A stretch of DNA of 24,755 nt from Branchiostoma floridae (taxonomy: Eukaryota > Chordata > Leptocardii > Amphioxiformes > Branchiostomatidae). Below, piece after piece: positions 9,435 to 19,327 of this stretch; position 1 is the stretch's first letter, and every line of letters starts with the position of its first letter. A model generated the notes under the pieces. That model was not told where the DNA came from, searched no databases, and was given only the letters and a program-made list of their open reading frames with translations. The stretch lies in contig NC_049989.1 of NCBI RefSeq assembly GCF_000003815.2, positions 353,153 to 377,907 on the forward strand. The letters run 5' to 3'. The translations under genes and the position numbers were made by a program.

Positions 9435-11203
9435 GTAAGTCAGACCACACATTGCCACATGGCTACCTAAGATCACCAGCAACATAGGGCAGCCATACAA
9501 CATCAGTAAGTCAGACCACACATCACCACATGGCTTCCTAAGATCACCAGCAATACAGGCCAGCCATACAACATCAGTAAGTCAGACCACACATCGCCAC
9601 ATGGCTTCCTAAGATCACCAGCAATACAGGCCAGCCATACAACATCAGTAAGTCAGACCACACATCGCCACATGGCTTCCTAAGATCACCAGCAATACAG
9701 GCCAGCCATACAACATCAGTAAGTCAGACCACACATCGCCACATGGCTTCCTAAGATCACCAGCAACACAGGGCAGCCATACAACATCAGTAAGTCAGAC
9801 CACACATCACCACATGGCTACCTAAGATCACCAGCAACACAGGGCAGCCATACAACATCAGTAAGTCAGACCACACATCACCACATGGCTACCTAAGATC
9901 ACTAGCAACACAGGCCAGCCATACAACATCAGTAAGTCAGACCACACATCACCACATGGCTTCCTAAGATCACCAGCAATACAGGCCAGCCATACAACAT
10001 CAGTAAGTCAGACCACACATCGCCACATGGCTTCCTAAGATCACCAGCAATACAGGCCAGCCATACAACATCAGTAAGTCAGACCACACATCGCCACATG
10101 GCTTCCTAAGATCACCAGCAATACAGGCCAGCCATACAACATCAGTAAGTCAGACCACACATCGCCACATGGCTTCCTAAGATCACCAGCAACACAGGGC
10201 AGCCATACAACATCAGTAAGTCAGACCACACATCACCACATGGCTACCTAAGATCACTAGCAACACAGGCCAGCCATACAACATCAGTAAGTCAGACCAC
10301 ACATCACCACATGGCTTCCTAAGATCACCAGCAATACAGGCCAGCCATACAACATCAGTAAGTCAGACCACACATCGCCACATGGCTTCCTAAGATCACC
10401 AGCAATACAGGCCAGCCATACAACATCAGTAAGTCAGACCACACATCGCCACATGGCTTCCTAAGATCACCAGTATTACGGCCAGCCATACAACATCAGT
10501 AAGTCAGAGCACACATCGCCACATGGCTACCTAAGATCACCAGTATTACAGGCCAGCCATACAACATCAGTAAGTCAGACCACACATCACCACATGGCTA
10601 CCTAAGATCACCAGCATTACAGGCCAGCCATACAAGTTAAGTCAGACCACACATCGCCACATGGCTTCCTAAGATCACCAGCAACACAGGCCAGCCATAT
10701 AACATCAGTAAGTCAGACCACGCATCGCCACATGGCTACCTAAGATCACCAGTATTACAGGCCAGCCATACAACATCAGTAAGTCAGACCACACATCACC
10801 ACATGGCTACCTAAGATCACCAGTATTACAGGCCAGCCATACAACATCAGTAAGTCAGACCACACATCACCACATGGCTACCTAAGATCACCAGTATTAC
10901 AGGCCAGCCATATAACATCAGTAAGTCAGACCACACATCACCACATGGCTACCTAACATCACCAGCAACACAGACCAGCCATACAACATCAGTAAGTCAG
11001 ACCACACATCACCACATGGCTACCTAAGATCACCAGTATTACAGGCCAGCCATACAACATCAGTAAGTCAGACCACGCATCGCCACATGGCTACCTAACA
11101 TCACCAGCAACACAGACCAGCCATACAACATCAGTAAGTCAGACCACACATCGCCACATGGCTTCCTAAAATCACCAGTATTACAGGGCAGCCATACAAC
11201 ATA
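9370..11203 (+). repeat. 71-bp minisatellite, 26 copies, derived from an exon-intron boundary
   Basis: The founding unit is 9370-9440: 65 coding bases of the exon ending at 9434 plus the first six intron bases GTAAGT. Copies follow at exact 71-base steps, with small indels near 10490 and 10636. GTAAGT is intact at 9435, 9506, 9577 and so on at 71-bp steps to 10429, then at 10499, 10570, 10708, 10779, 10850, 10921, 10992, 11063 and 11134, 24 in total. It is damaged to GTTAAGT at 10636, and the final copy stops before it. The microhomology CAGACC at 9370-9375 and 9441-9446 could have seeded the first duplication. Variant sites (CGCC/CACC, TTCC/TACC, AATACA/AACACA/GTATTACA) show a higher-order period of five units in the left half. 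The array occupies about 70 percent of the intron. Confidence 0.95.
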
Positions 11204-11725
11204 CTTTTTCTTATGCAGTGGGAGATGAATTGTCTAACATTTTCATATATAAAGGGGTTAGACAAGAATATTGTTCTTTGTTGGTTGGTAAGGTGGGAAA
11301 AGCTTTGGAAAGATTTGTAGATTTTAAGGAAAAGTTTGTTCCTTTGGAATTGTAATGTGAACATTGACATAGAAACAATATTTACATGTTATCTCATCAA
11401 TGGATATAGTATTTTGTACCTGCCCCTCTTTATTTCTAGTGAACAGGCACTTATCCTCACTTTACATAAAGCGAATCTTAGCTCAACATCTTTGTGGTAC
11501 AAGTAACTCTCCATACTGTACTCAGATTTAAGTATTTTGTACAATCTTAACTTACCAGCATTAACAGATAATTGGTGAAGAGATCTTTGAATGTACAACC
11601 CACTGCTCCAATGGCCTCAAAAAGGCTATGGGACTACGGCTTGTTCTTCTGGTCACTTGTAAATATAGTCTCTTGTGAACTTTCTTAGCTTGAGAGGTAG
11701 CAAATTAGTTATAATGCCTGTTATG
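11204..11725. other. Intron 1 of gene 1, right part, no separate feature
   Basis: An acceptor-like CTTATGCAG ends at 11218 directly after the array, followed by about 45 open codons ending in TAA at 11353. It has no phase or domain support as an exon, since the phase-1 join to 11947 already gives a coherent protein. Confidence 0.5.
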
Positions 11726-11727
11726 CA

Positions 11728-11930
11728 GGATTATTTATTTATTTATTTATTATTTTATTTATTCCACTTCTCAGATTGTGTACAATCTGGGGGGAGTCGG
11801 CAACAGAAATCAAGTTCCTCTACGAGGCCGACTCCCCCAAAGATGTACAAACTTAGGATAAAAACAAGCCTGACATTAAATACATACAATAATACATACA
11901 ATAAAAATGAGATTGAGATTATGTAAAACA
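11728..11930 (-). mobile_element. Retroposon 3' end with (TAAA)n tail
   Basis: On the minus strand the sequence ends in a (TAAA)n-type tail (plus-strand TTTA repeats at 11728-11763), typical of the 3' end of a LINE or SINE. Inside is an inverted repeat, left arm 11776-11801 against right arm 11827-11852 (core GGGGGAGTCGGC facing GCCGACTCCCCC), that would form a stem in the transcript. The minus frame ending at 11755 reads GVGLVEELDFCCRLPPDCTQ. The insertion is close to the acceptor of the next exon (11946). Confidence 0.55.
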
Positions 11931-11946
11931 TCAAATTGTGTTTCAG

Positions 11947-12119
11947 GTGCCAACCTGTACCAGGCTTTGCTTGATCACCTGATCCAAACGGAGCAGCTGC
12001 AAACCTGGCACCTGGAGCAAGTGGCACATGAGAGTCTGCAGAGTCTGCGGTTTGACTTCCAGAAGAGTCTCCACGTTCTTGACAATGACTCTGCCCTGCT
12101 AATCTCTATGAGATGCCCT
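11947..12119 (+). CDS. LRR gene 1, middle exon
   Basis: The acceptor TTTCAG ends at 11946. The exon enters in phase 1 and leaves in phase 0 at a weak donor GTAGTA (12120). It encodes 57 residues plus the split Ser, beginning ANLYQALLDHLIQTEQLQTW and ending LLISMRCP. Joined to the next exon it gives RCPNLQDVYLN, a normal LRR consensus across the junction, and this decided the donor. The alternative donor GTATTT at 12127 would be in the wrong phase for the acceptor at 13191. The region between the N-terminal motif and the first LRR is helical and Leu-rich (LYQALLDHL), as in the N-terminal cap of LRR-type ubiquitin-ligase receptors; that comparison is inference. Confidence 0.85.
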
Positions 12120-12489
12120 GTAGTAGGTATTTTTATTCAGTCTCTCATAAAAGTCTGTAACTTGTAAGCAAATTGAGATATGTCAGTCCCAAGAAGACAT
12201 GTGCTTTGACCTTTGTGCCAAATCTCATTTGATGAAAAATGAACTTGCTAAAAAATCACTTGCTAATTACTTTTGACTCCTCTCACAGCATGATATTCTA
12301 TGTTTGAAGGTAACATTATGCATTTATAGAGAAAACACCAGTACATGTACTTCCCAAAAGAATGGAGTAGAATGTGGATCTATTGTACTAGTCCTCTGGT
12401 CATCTTTAGGTTAACAATGACCAACCTTCATTGAACTTTGCAGGGGAAAGACACCAACTTCCAACCACTTTTCTCCAAGCAGCCCTACT

Positions 12490-12574
12490 GGGAACCAGGC
12501 AGTGTCCAAAGGGCTAAACACTTAGCATGTTGGCCTCAGGTATAGAGTTTAGCCCTTTGGATACCGTCTGGCTT
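12490..12574. repeat. Imperfect inverted repeat in intron 2 of gene 1
   Basis: The left arm 12490-12519 and the right arm 12547-12574 pair through GTCCAAAGGGCTAAAC and GTTTAGCCCTTTGGATAC. The spacer is about 27 nt. It stands directly before the SINE. Confidence 0.75.
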
Positions 12575-12582
12575 CTATGAAA

Positions 12583-12873
12583 TCACATGGCGCAGCGGCA
12601 GCGTGCGTGGCTCAGGACCGAGAGGTCTCGAGTTCAAATCCCTGCTGTGTCACCGATCTTGTGCCCTTGGGAAAGGCACTTTACACGACTTTCCTCACAG
12701 CTGGTGATTCACTGGCGACCTCCATCTCGTATCAGCCACATGGTGATTTACACCATTCACCCAGACGGGAGACCTGGCGTATCCCCGTCTTGTATTAGCT
12801 AACGAAAGGGTATGTCACCCCGTAAGGGGCGGTATAACCCTGACGATATCTCGACCGTGATGATGTGATGATG
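12583..12873 (+). mobile_element. tRNA-derived SINE
   Basis: The head looks like a tRNA with RNA polymerase III promoter boxes: A box TGGCGCAGCGG at 12588-12598 and B box GAGTTCAAATC at 12630-12640. Next comes a body with TGTGCCCTTGGGAAAGGCAC, which resembles the conserved central domain of several deuterostome SINEs. The tail is a short GATGAT-type repeat (about 12857-12873). It lies in the intron in the same orientation as gene 1. Frames at 12577-12802 are by-products. Confidence 0.85.
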
Positions 12874-13191
12874 GCCTCTTGTACTGTAGATCTGCTTGGA
12901 GAATCCCACATTGTTGTCATTAGCCATCATAGGTTACATGTTCTGAGCAATCAGGTCAAGAGATATCCTAAAGAATGTTAAAGACTATTCCTGGCAGTTT
13001 TATTTTTGCAGTTTCTCTCTCCTCACACCACTAATTATTATCCTTTGGTGGAAAGTGTGATTTTTACCTGCATGTTTTTATGTGTCAATACACAATTATT
13101 TCCCACAATATTTGGGAATACTGTCAGGTCCTTTACTAGTAAGCTACTTTCAAATTCTTATACTAGGTTTTCTCATTTTTCCTCCTTGCAG

Positions 13192-14394
13192 AACCTGCAA
13201 GATGTCTACCTGAACTCATACACACAGTTGCCCCTCCTGGGTGTCAGCTTTTTGATGTGCAGTTTTCCCCAGTTGAGGATTCTGGACATCACCCGTACCA
13301 AGGCAGATGACCAGGCCATGGCCATGATGGCAAACGCATGCCCAGAGCTCCAGCAGCTGGACATGTCATCGACCAACGTCACAGACATCGGCTTATTTGA
13401 GCTGTGTGGTCTGAGGGAATCAGGGAAGGGGTGCAAGAAAATCAACCGTCTCATGATACACAACATTCAAGTCACACTGTTTGGACTGTCATACGTGATA
13501 AAGGCTTTAAAGCAGCTGGTACAGCTCGGCACCGACTTGAACACTGGTCTCGTCCTGTACGGCATTTATCACGACTTTCTTCTGCATGACCTTCCCTTGA
13601 GCCCTCTCAAGCTGGACGGTGTCAGCTTTTCTTCCCGACTGCTTGGCTCGCTGCCAGTCCCTGCTTCCTACATACAGGCCCTGAGGTTATGCCCCAATCT
13701 GACCATTCTCGGGCTACGTTCTGCCATGCTGTCAAACGTAGACGAAGAGATGTTGCAGAGTCTCTCCCTGCTGGATACCTTGGAGGTTGAGGAAGATGAG
13801 TACAGACAGCTCACGTTTCAGACGGAGGTCGTTCCCTTCCTGAGTAGAGTTGGCACCAGAATGCTGATGGTCACATTCAAAGGTTTCTCAGATGTGGACT
13901 TGCTTGCTGTCTCAGTCCACTGTCCTTATGTGAGGGACATAACACTAGAGAATGTGCAAGGTTTTGCTGAACAGCCGGCCCAGCTGGTAACAGACTGTGC
14001 ATTCCAAGACCTTGAGTCTCTGGTCATTGAGATAGTTAATAATGAAGCACCACAAGAGCCCGTCCGATTCCAACTGGAGAGAGTGCTGAAAAATGCTCCC
14101 AACCTTTCAATGCTGCACCTGTGGGGTGTGGACTGCTTCACAGATGACTTCATGACCGACGTGATGAAGTATAATACGTTTGAGTTCCTCAGTAGTCTGC
14201 GTCTGATGGAGTGTCATGGCGTCTCACGGAAAACTATCGAGGCCTTGATGGACACAGCAGATTACTTCTGTGAGGTGATCGTGGACACGTGTGAAAAACT
14301 AAAGAAACCTGACCTAGAAGACATACAGAAGCTTGCGGGCAGTAAGAACCTTTCCTTCTCTGTAATACAGAGCTGGAAATTAAGTTCCAATTAG
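13192..14394 (+). CDS. LRR gene 1, terminal exon (main LRR domain)
   Basis: The acceptor TTTTTCCTCCTTGCAG ends at 13191; the exon is open for 400 codons to TAG at 14392-14394. The merged protein has 507 visible residues. Irregular LRRs of the AMN1/FBXL/ZYG11 type are spread over the exon: NLQDVYLN, QLRILDITRTKADD, ELQQLDMSSTNVTDIGL, NLTILGLRS, LDTLEVEE, NLSMLHLWG and FLSSLRLMECHGVS. No signal peptide, membrane segment, F-box or armadillo repeats are seen, so the protein is probably soluble and intracellular. With the BC-box-like motif in the first exon, a role as a CUL2-type ubiquitin-ligase substrate receptor is possible, but ZYG11/ZER1 proteins also carry C-terminal armadillo repeats that are missing here. 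The tail LAGSKNLSFSVIQSWKLSSN is not LRR. The in-frame stretch 13006-13191 is intron. Confidence 0.9.
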   Translation, partial: NLQDVYLNSYTQLPLLGVSFLMCSFPQLRILDITRTKADDQAMAMMANACPELQQLDMSSTNVTDIGLFELCGLRESGKGCKKINRLMIHNIQVTLFGLSYVIKALKQLVQLGTDLNTGLVLYGIYHDFLLHDLPLSPLKLDGVSFSSRLLGSLPVPASYIQALRLCPNLTILGLRSAMLSNVDEEMLQSLSLLDTLEVEEDEYRQLTFQTEVVPFLSRVGTRMLMVTFKGFSDVDLLAVSVHCPYVRDITLENVQGFAEQPAQLVTDCAFQDLESLVIEIVNNEAPQEPVRFQLERVLKNAPNLSMLHLWGVDCFTDDFMTDVMKYNTFEFLSSLRLMECHGVSRKTIEALMDTADYFCEVIVDTCEKLKKPDLEDIQKLAGSKNLSFSVIQSWKLSSN

Positions 14395-14794
14395 CAATGG
14401 ATGAGCACAGTGGGCAGCAATGTAGACTTGCCTGACAAAAGTGATGATTTAGGACTAGATCTTCAGATTGACGTTTTCCAGTTTCAAAGGAAAATGTTGA
14501 AGTAAAATCACTTTGAGTTATTGTTAGAAGTCCATGTATGAATATCCTGTAGTTGCTTCATAGATATCATGTACTCTTCAGTTAACAGCAACTGCATGTA
14601 TCAAAAATGCCCAACAGCTGTTAGAAGAATGTATTTAATATTATGTAGTCATTGAGTAACTAGTAGCTGTTATATTGATGTTGTAAGGTTGAAGATGTTG
14701 AAAAAATTGTTATGAGAAATATCATCACATGCAACAGATCATGATACCATGATAGTCATGTTCGAACGAGTTCCACGAATACATACCTTTGCTA

Positions 14795-14800
14795 AATAAA
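14795..14800 (+). terminator. AATAAA polyadenylation signal of gene 1
   Basis: The only canonical AATAAA in the 400 bases after the stop codon. It implies a 3' UTR of about 420 nt; 14395-14794 otherwise holds no feature. Confidence 0.65.
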
Positions 14801-14879
14801 CCAGGTTTGTTATGTACAATGATGTCTGTAGACATAAACATATTTTATATGTCTGGAGCTAGTTCCTAAAATATCGTCA

Positions 14880-15960
14880 TTAATTATGCAAATTAGATCC
14901 GAATGAACATAATTAATATCAAATTGTCTCAAGAATACCGGCTCCTACAGTTCCAAAATAGACGCTAGGGGACCCACACATACACCTCTTACTTTCTGCC
15001 CTCTTTCTTAGTTACATATGTGACAACTTTGAAAGTCCTATCATGGAATGCAGTGGATTTAAAAACGTTCCTCATTAATTATGCAAATTAGCTGCAAATT
15101 TTCATAATTAGTATCTCATTATCTAAGTCTTCACTTAGGCTATCTATATACCAAAAATTATGACGATCCGTCAGCACGTTCATATTTCCTCATTAATTAT
15201 GCAAATGATGACCTCATTTGCTTGATTAATATGTATTGGCATTTCTGTCTTTCTCAGCTACATATGTGTTCAGTTTGACAGTCAGTGGATTTATAAACTT
15301 TCCTCATTAATTATGCAAATAAGCTGTTGAATTGCATAATTTGTATTCCATCATGTAATTCTTCACTATGGCTATCTGCATACCAAAATCATGACGATCC
15401 GTCAACAAAGTTATATTTTCCAATTTATTATGCAAATGTGGTCGTCATTTGCAAGATCAATATGTTGTGAAATTTTTCTCTTTCTCAGCTACATATGTGA
15501 CATGTCTGAAAGCCCTATAATGAAATGCAATGGATTTCATGTATTATGCAAATTAGTTGTGGATTCGCATAATTAGCATGACACCCTGTAAGCAATCACG
15601 TAGGCCATCCACGTACCAAAAATCATGACGATCCGTCAGCACGTTATCAAGTTATTCTAGTCCAAAGTTTGAAAGGAAACAGGCGCCTGTAGTTCCAGAA
15701 AAGCCACTAGGGGGCCCCAAACTCACAGCACTTACTTTCTGCTCATAGGGCTATCTACCACTCAAACATCATTACCACATCTTGTCCAGAACACGAGTAA
15801 TCAAAAATGGAAGTTCCGCTGCAGTACCTTCCGCCATTATCGAACTTGACCTTCGTTTTCCCGACCCCTACCCACCTACCAAATATGCTGGTGACAGACA
15901 GACAGACAGACAAACAGACGTACAAGCCTAAAACATAACCTTGACATTCTGGCAAAGGTA
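14880..15960 (+). repeat. Tandem octamer-hairpin repeats and linked GCTAGGGGG repeat copy
   Basis: AT-rich dyads of the same family as 3541-4730. ATGCAAAT occurs at 14886, 15081, 15199, 15313, 15430 and 15546. The last five are spaced 118, 114, 117 and 116 bp. Two flank types alternate (one followed by AGCTG or AGTTG, one by TGACCTCATTTGC or GGTCGTCATTTGC), so the real unit is a dimer of about 230 bp, each preceded by TTTCTCAGCTACATATGTG-like sequence. From 15600 a further copy carries CACTAGGGGGCCCC (15706), CTACCCACCTACCAAATATG and a CAGA-rich run at 15892-15920. No coding support. Confidence 0.85.
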
Positions 15961-16069
15961 ATAAAGCACTGGCGTAACTCCATTTGTTCCATATTTGATA
16001 CAGAGCTAGAAAAGGAAAGGCGTGTCTGAACGAAGCCTTGCTGTATTGAGTTCTACCACCAGTCTGCAT

Positions 16070-16735
16070 GATTTACCTATCGTACACGTGCACGCGTCTC
16101 TCACGCGGTGGGGCAGTCCTTGATTTAGTTTGCTGAAAATGATGTGCAGGTGATGTTACATGTATATATATCTTCAGTATTTCTAACACGTTATATTTCT
16201 TATCATTGGTAGATTTTTCTTCGTTAAATTCCTAACTAAACAGAATTTTGACAGCAATTCACATTAGAATGTTGAGGTATTTTTACGTCTCTGCTTGAAA
16301 AAAAGCTTGCGCATTTCAACGCAGATTAAATATTGTTGTAAGCTGGCGCTCTCATGTAGGGGCGTGCGCTTGTGTGTTCGGTTCATCTCGTAAAGATGTC
16401 CTGCTGATTGACGAAAACCTTTTAAACGGTGTGTACTTTATTTTGTTGTTCTGTTAGCATCATATCCCTACTTCTATTTGATCCTCTGATCACAAGCCTC
16501 CAAAGAATAATCTATAGCTAGCAACTGTTAATAGACGATCATTTGACTTTTGAATATTGACATGAGATACAAGCGAGAGCTCTGATTGGCTGCATACCGC
16601 ACGGTACTCTATGACGTCATGGTAAAATATTCGGAAATACAGAAATTCTCTCTCCGTTCACTGCTTTTCATAAATGTTAGATGCCCAAATAATAAATGAT
16701 GTAAGGCCCAAACTTTTAAAAATTTCTCATCCATT
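16070..16735. other. Intergenic; possible promoter elements only
   Basis: No gene. A reverse CCAAT box (ATTGGCT at 16585-16591) and a palindromic CRE (TGACGTCA at 16612-16619) lie 28 bases apart, a spacing seen in some promoters, but no coding exon starts nearby; the closest start codon is at 17437. Confidence 0.4.
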
Positions 16736-16739
16736 GCTT

Positions 16740-16985
16740 CAGTTATTATCCTCTTTGAACGATCCTGTCAAAAATGCAAACAATTCCGGAACAAGCTGCC
16801 AGGGGGACCATACATGCACAACATTTATGGCATGAATAACTACCTGCCACCAAAGCTTAAAGCCATATAGTACTTTCTGCGGTAAGTACGAAGGAAAGGC
16901 GTCGGGACGCTCAAAATCAACTCGAGATAAGCTGACCAAAACATGCTGAAACACAGACGGACACACAGACATCAATACATAGAAA
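16740..16985 (+). repeat. Degenerate copy of the GCTAGGGGG repeat family
   Basis: AAGCTGCCAGGGGGACCATA (about 16794), AACTCGAGATAAG (about 16919) and CACAGACGGACACACAGAC (about 16950) follow the order of modules in the other copies. The minus-strand frame over it is not a gene. Confidence 0.5.
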
Positions 16986-17436
16986 ATACTCAAATCTGGC
17001 AACACCCAGAATTTGGACATCCTAACCTAAAGAATGAAACCAAGAGAGAATCAAAAGGATACTTGTCAGACTGACTGGTACTTACATGAAATTATGTATT
17101 TAGGTCGCGTGGGATAAGGAAATACAAAAATTCTATGCCAGAACAATTCTAACCCCACGGTACGAACCTAAGATTTGCAAAACAGGTTCACTCAAACCAC
17201 TGTTGATGTCCACAACGCAAAATTCGATGCTAGATACCATCGAATAATAATGCATGTTCCACTCTCCAACAACCACCAAATAATGTCTATTCATTTAGCC
17301 CGGTTATTGACCTGTGCACACAATCAACAGAAAGACTAATACCAGACATACCAACCAGACTGTATCAACCCCCATACGTACAGCTGTGTTATCGCCAGTT
17401 GTAGATTTGCCGGCCTGTGCGTTCAGTCGTACCGCC

Positions 17437-17616
17437 ATGGAGAAAAAGACCCGACCGTGCATCGCCATCCTAGTCCTGTTGCTTGTGAAGTTCTGCTCGC
17501 CCTGCCCAGAGGAGTGCTTCGTGCAGCACGAGTGGAAATTTGTGCAGAGAAAGACCTGCGAGTGCCCGACCCAGCGAGACCCTGGCTCTCAGACGTGCAT
17601 TTCAAGTGGAGATACG
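17437..17616 (+). CDS. LRR receptor-like gene 2, exon 1 (signal peptide and N-terminal cap)
   Basis: The start was chosen at 17437 because ACCGCCATGG is a near-ideal Kozak context and a signal peptide follows directly; an upstream in-frame stretch to 17314 has no such features. There are 60 codons, ending in phase 0 at donor GTAATA (17617). Residues 1-22 are positively charged, then hydrophobic (IAILVLLLV), with cleavage likely near residue 20. Five further Cys (CPEEC, TCECP, TCISS) suggest an LRRNT-type cap. Phase 0 matches exon 2. The 400 bases upstream (17030-17436) show no TATA box or other feature. Confidence 0.85.
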
Positions 17617-18080
17617 GTAATACCACATCTCTCACGATCGCTCTTTTCGAATAGAATCCATACCTACTTACGTGTATAGCAAGCCGACAATATTCAAGAA
17701 AGTTGATACCTAACACGCAAAAGTACTCACTGAAATACTTCAAAACTCTCAATGGAAGTTCACCTGTGTTGGTAAATGACATAATACTATGAAAGATCAA
17801 CTATCCCAACACTCCTGAGTTTGTGTTAGTTAAAGTTTATTTCTTTTATAATACTTCAAAACTTATCAATTGTATAACATGTTTCAACTGAGTGATTTTA
17901 ACTTTTTTAAGTCCGCGTCTTATATGTCGTACTCATCGTCATCGGTCGACGTGCTTACACACGACGGGGTTATATGTCGTACTACAGTTGAACGATAGAA
18001 TAATGCAGGATAATGTGACTTGACATTAAATTAGCTACAGTTCCTGAGTGTCATCAGCAGTTTTGTTTTCCTCCAACCAG

Positions 18081-18279
18081 GTTGCCGCTAACAGAGTTTG
18101 CGGTGCAGATGACCATGGCCTGACGTGTCTGAATGACGTGCCTACCGGGTTTGATCAGACCGTGACAGGAATCATGCTGAACTGTCTGTTCAACCTCACC
18201 ACCCTCACCAAACAGCACATCCCGCCGCTACCCAACCTCATCACATTCGGTATAACCGGCAGCACTATCCAGGCTATAG
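18081..18279 (+). CDS. LRR receptor-like gene 2, exon 2
   Basis: The acceptor CTCCAACCAG ends at 18080; 66 codons plus one base, leaving in phase 1 at donor GTAAGG (18280). It encodes [19 protein letters not shown], the end of an LRRNT-like cap (C-x-x-V/L-P pattern). Then comes [17 protein letters not shown], the first LRR. NLTT is a potential N-glycosylation site (residue 98 of the joined protein). Confidence 0.88.
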
Positions 18280-18295
18280 GTAAGGGTGGGAAATA

Positions 18296-18755
18296 TAGTC
18301 AAACCTGTCCAAGACGACCGGTGGGACCGGGCAAAAGCGGTCGATTTGGTCAGGTGATCGGTTAGTAGAGTATCGAGTCACAACATGCCCGATGCATGGT
18401 TTCCGTTGTGTTTAATGGCAAATAGCAAGCATACGCATCCGCTGCCATTTTTATTTTGAACATAACATGGTAATGGTAGTCAAAATCCGACGCGAACTGA
18501 CCAAATTCTGCAAAAAATCGTGCTAGTTATCATTGAAAATCGATGACATCTAAAGATTTGAAAATGACGCGGTCGTTATTGGCAGGGATTTGGTCGAAAT
18601 TTTTGGCGGTCGCGGTCAGGTTGGCCAGGTGGTCGTTGTGAAGAGGTCGCTTAATGCTTATACGTCAATGGGGAAAATTTTCGGGACCGAGAAAAAGCGG
18701 TCGCAATGGCCAGGTGGTCGCTAAGAAGAGGTGGTCGCTTGGGCAGGTTTGACTG
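18296..18755. mobile_element. 460-bp MITE in intron 2 of gene 2
   Basis: The terminal inverted repeats AGTCAAACCTGTCC and GGGCAGGTTTGACTG are flanked by TA on both sides (18294-18295 and 18756-18757), as expected for a TA target duplication. Subterminal GGTCGC/GCGGTCG motifs repeat many times, especially at the right end. It has no coding capacity. The element begins 16 nt after the splice donor. The family is one I associate with CAGTCAAACCTG termini in marine invertebrates; superfamily not assigned. Confidence 0.85.
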
Positions 18756-19327
18756 TATATCAAAAGTTAACTCAACATGATGACATATAACACCACACAG
18801 ACGATGGAAACATGACTACATGAAGGATTTTTCCATCTCTTAAATAATGGCACCGAACAACTGTAGATAGAACCGGACAGAAAATACATTCATAGTGACA
18901 GGATGTATGGGACAAAATAATAAGATGAAACAGAACAATCATAATCTTTTATAAAGTACATTTAGAAATACTAGGCAATGACACAAAATTGAGATTAGCT
19001 TCATTACATTTAGTTTCTTAACAGGGGAACCGGAGCAGAAAAATCCAAAGAATATGTTTATACATTTTTTTCATATGACTGCTGGAAACCGGGTCACAAC
19101 AATCTAGAATATGTATCCAATTCTATTCAGAAATATGTATGCCGTACTCAATAAGCATAAATAACATTTTTCTTGAAAATGATATCACTGGACTGCAAGA
19201 CAACAATTACATTTTGGGTAAAAGTATCAAAGACAGAAGTAGAAAAAGTCTTCAAATTGTCCATGCTATCAATATACAAACCTCATCTTTTTAGGTTTTA
19301 TCACTTTGAAATTCTTTTCTCTTACAG

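Noticed and set aside
9435-11203. CRISPR-like array
   Set aside because: The units are contiguous with no variable spacers, derive from an exon end, and sit in a eukaryotic intron.
11219-11355. Open frame after an acceptor-like CTTATGCAG following the array
   Set aside because: No domain, and including it would break the clean phase-1 join between the flanking exons.
12577-12802. Two overlapping plus-strand frames
   Set aside because: Both lie wholly in the tRNA-derived SINE.
13006-13191. N-terminal 62 codons of the long frame ending at 14394
   Set aside because: It precedes a strong acceptor (CTCCTTGCAG), is AT-rich and not LRR-like. The exon join to 11947-12119 gives a better protein.
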